The notes under the pieces were generated by a model, which did not search any database, was not told the origin of the DNA, and was given only the letters and a program-made list of their open reading frames with translations. From positions 1-19,586 of the forward strand of contig JANWHJ010000053.1 of the NCBI GenBank assembly GCA_025450475.1: DNA of 19,586 nucleotides, read 5' to 3'. The stretch's first letter is position 1. Each line of letters begins with the position of its first letter. The position numbers and the translations under genes are program-made. Positions 19,582 through 19,586 of this stretch are shown here, one piece after another. The DNA comes from Nitrososphaera sp. Lineage in GTDB: Archaea; Thermoproteota; Nitrososphaeria; Nitrososphaerales; Nitrososphaeraceae.

Positions 19582-19586
19582 TCAGA
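19283..19586. other. Final 304 bases without a confident gene
   Basis: Apart from the doubtful minus-strand frame and the internal TATA-like element near 19365-19379, I see no gene, tRNA or repeat here. The stretch is probably intergenic or leads to a gene beyond the window. Confidence 0.5.

Noticed and set aside
1..19586. CRISPR array, insertion sequence, prophage or integrase
   Set aside because: No regularly spaced repeats, transposase motifs, terminal inverted repeats or phage genes were seen. The only repeats are the 10-base tandem and the cupredoxin duplication.

Overview
The window looks like a chromosome segment of an ammonia-oxidising archaeon of the class Nitrososphaeria (Thaumarchaeota), probably the soil-type Nitrososphaerales. 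The evidence is indirect but consistent. Promoters have archaeal box A (TATA) elements, often about 26 nt before a leaderless or nearly leaderless start. A tRNA gene carries a BHB-type intron and no encoded CCA. The window also holds an archaeal-type GlyRS, an F420-dependent NADP reductase, archaeal winged-helix and PspAA families, and a cupredoxin-rich terminal oxidase cluster. Base composition is close to balanced. No CRISPR array, insertion sequence, integrase, rRNA or replication origin was seen.

Layout. (1) 1-2581, plus strand: a tetrapyrrole operon with the end of hemL, then hemC, a uroporphyrinogen-III methyltransferase gene and hemD. The coding frames overlap or abut (ATGA junctions), and together they convert glutamate-1-semialdehyde-derived precursors to uroporphyrinogen III and precorrin-2. 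(2) 2711-4512, minus strand: an accessory-looking patch. It holds a small winged-helix regulator, an HExxH zinc metallopeptidase next to a stand-alone multi-ubiquitin-type beta-grasp protein, the decayed C-terminus of a sensor histidine kinase, and an intron-containing tRNA-Lys(CTT). (3) 4572-6169, minus strand: an SRPBCC protein with an apparent ribbon-helix-helix tail, and a short iron-type alcohol dehydrogenase that may be a semialdehyde reductase. (4) 6213-11015, minus strand: the terminal oxidase cluster. Its order in transcription is a short membrane protein resembling the first helix of subunit II, CuA subunit II, subunit I, a double cupredoxin, a half-size CtaA/Cox15 protein and an unrecognised membrane protein. 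(5) 11073-13888: a histidine-phosphatase protein, an F420H2:NADP oxidoreductase, small membrane-protein candidates, and a PspAA-domain protein with a very basic tail. (6) 13889-14598: a 0.7 kb stretch with only broken coding fragments. (7) 14599-19282: a 14-helix-type MFS exporter, a class I aminotransferase, glycyl-tRNA synthetase and a small MYND-like zinc-finger protein.

How the genes fit together: the tetrapyrrole operon makes precursors for heme, siroheme and cobalamin. The CtaA-like protein would modify heme for the adjacent oxidase, and the cupredoxins could shuttle electrons to it. The main points for follow-up are the ubiquitin-like/metallopeptidase pair, the oxidase subunit I in which the K-channel lysine aligns with histidine, the apparently split CoxII, the tRNA-Lys intron at a non-canonical position, and several unusual domain fusions.
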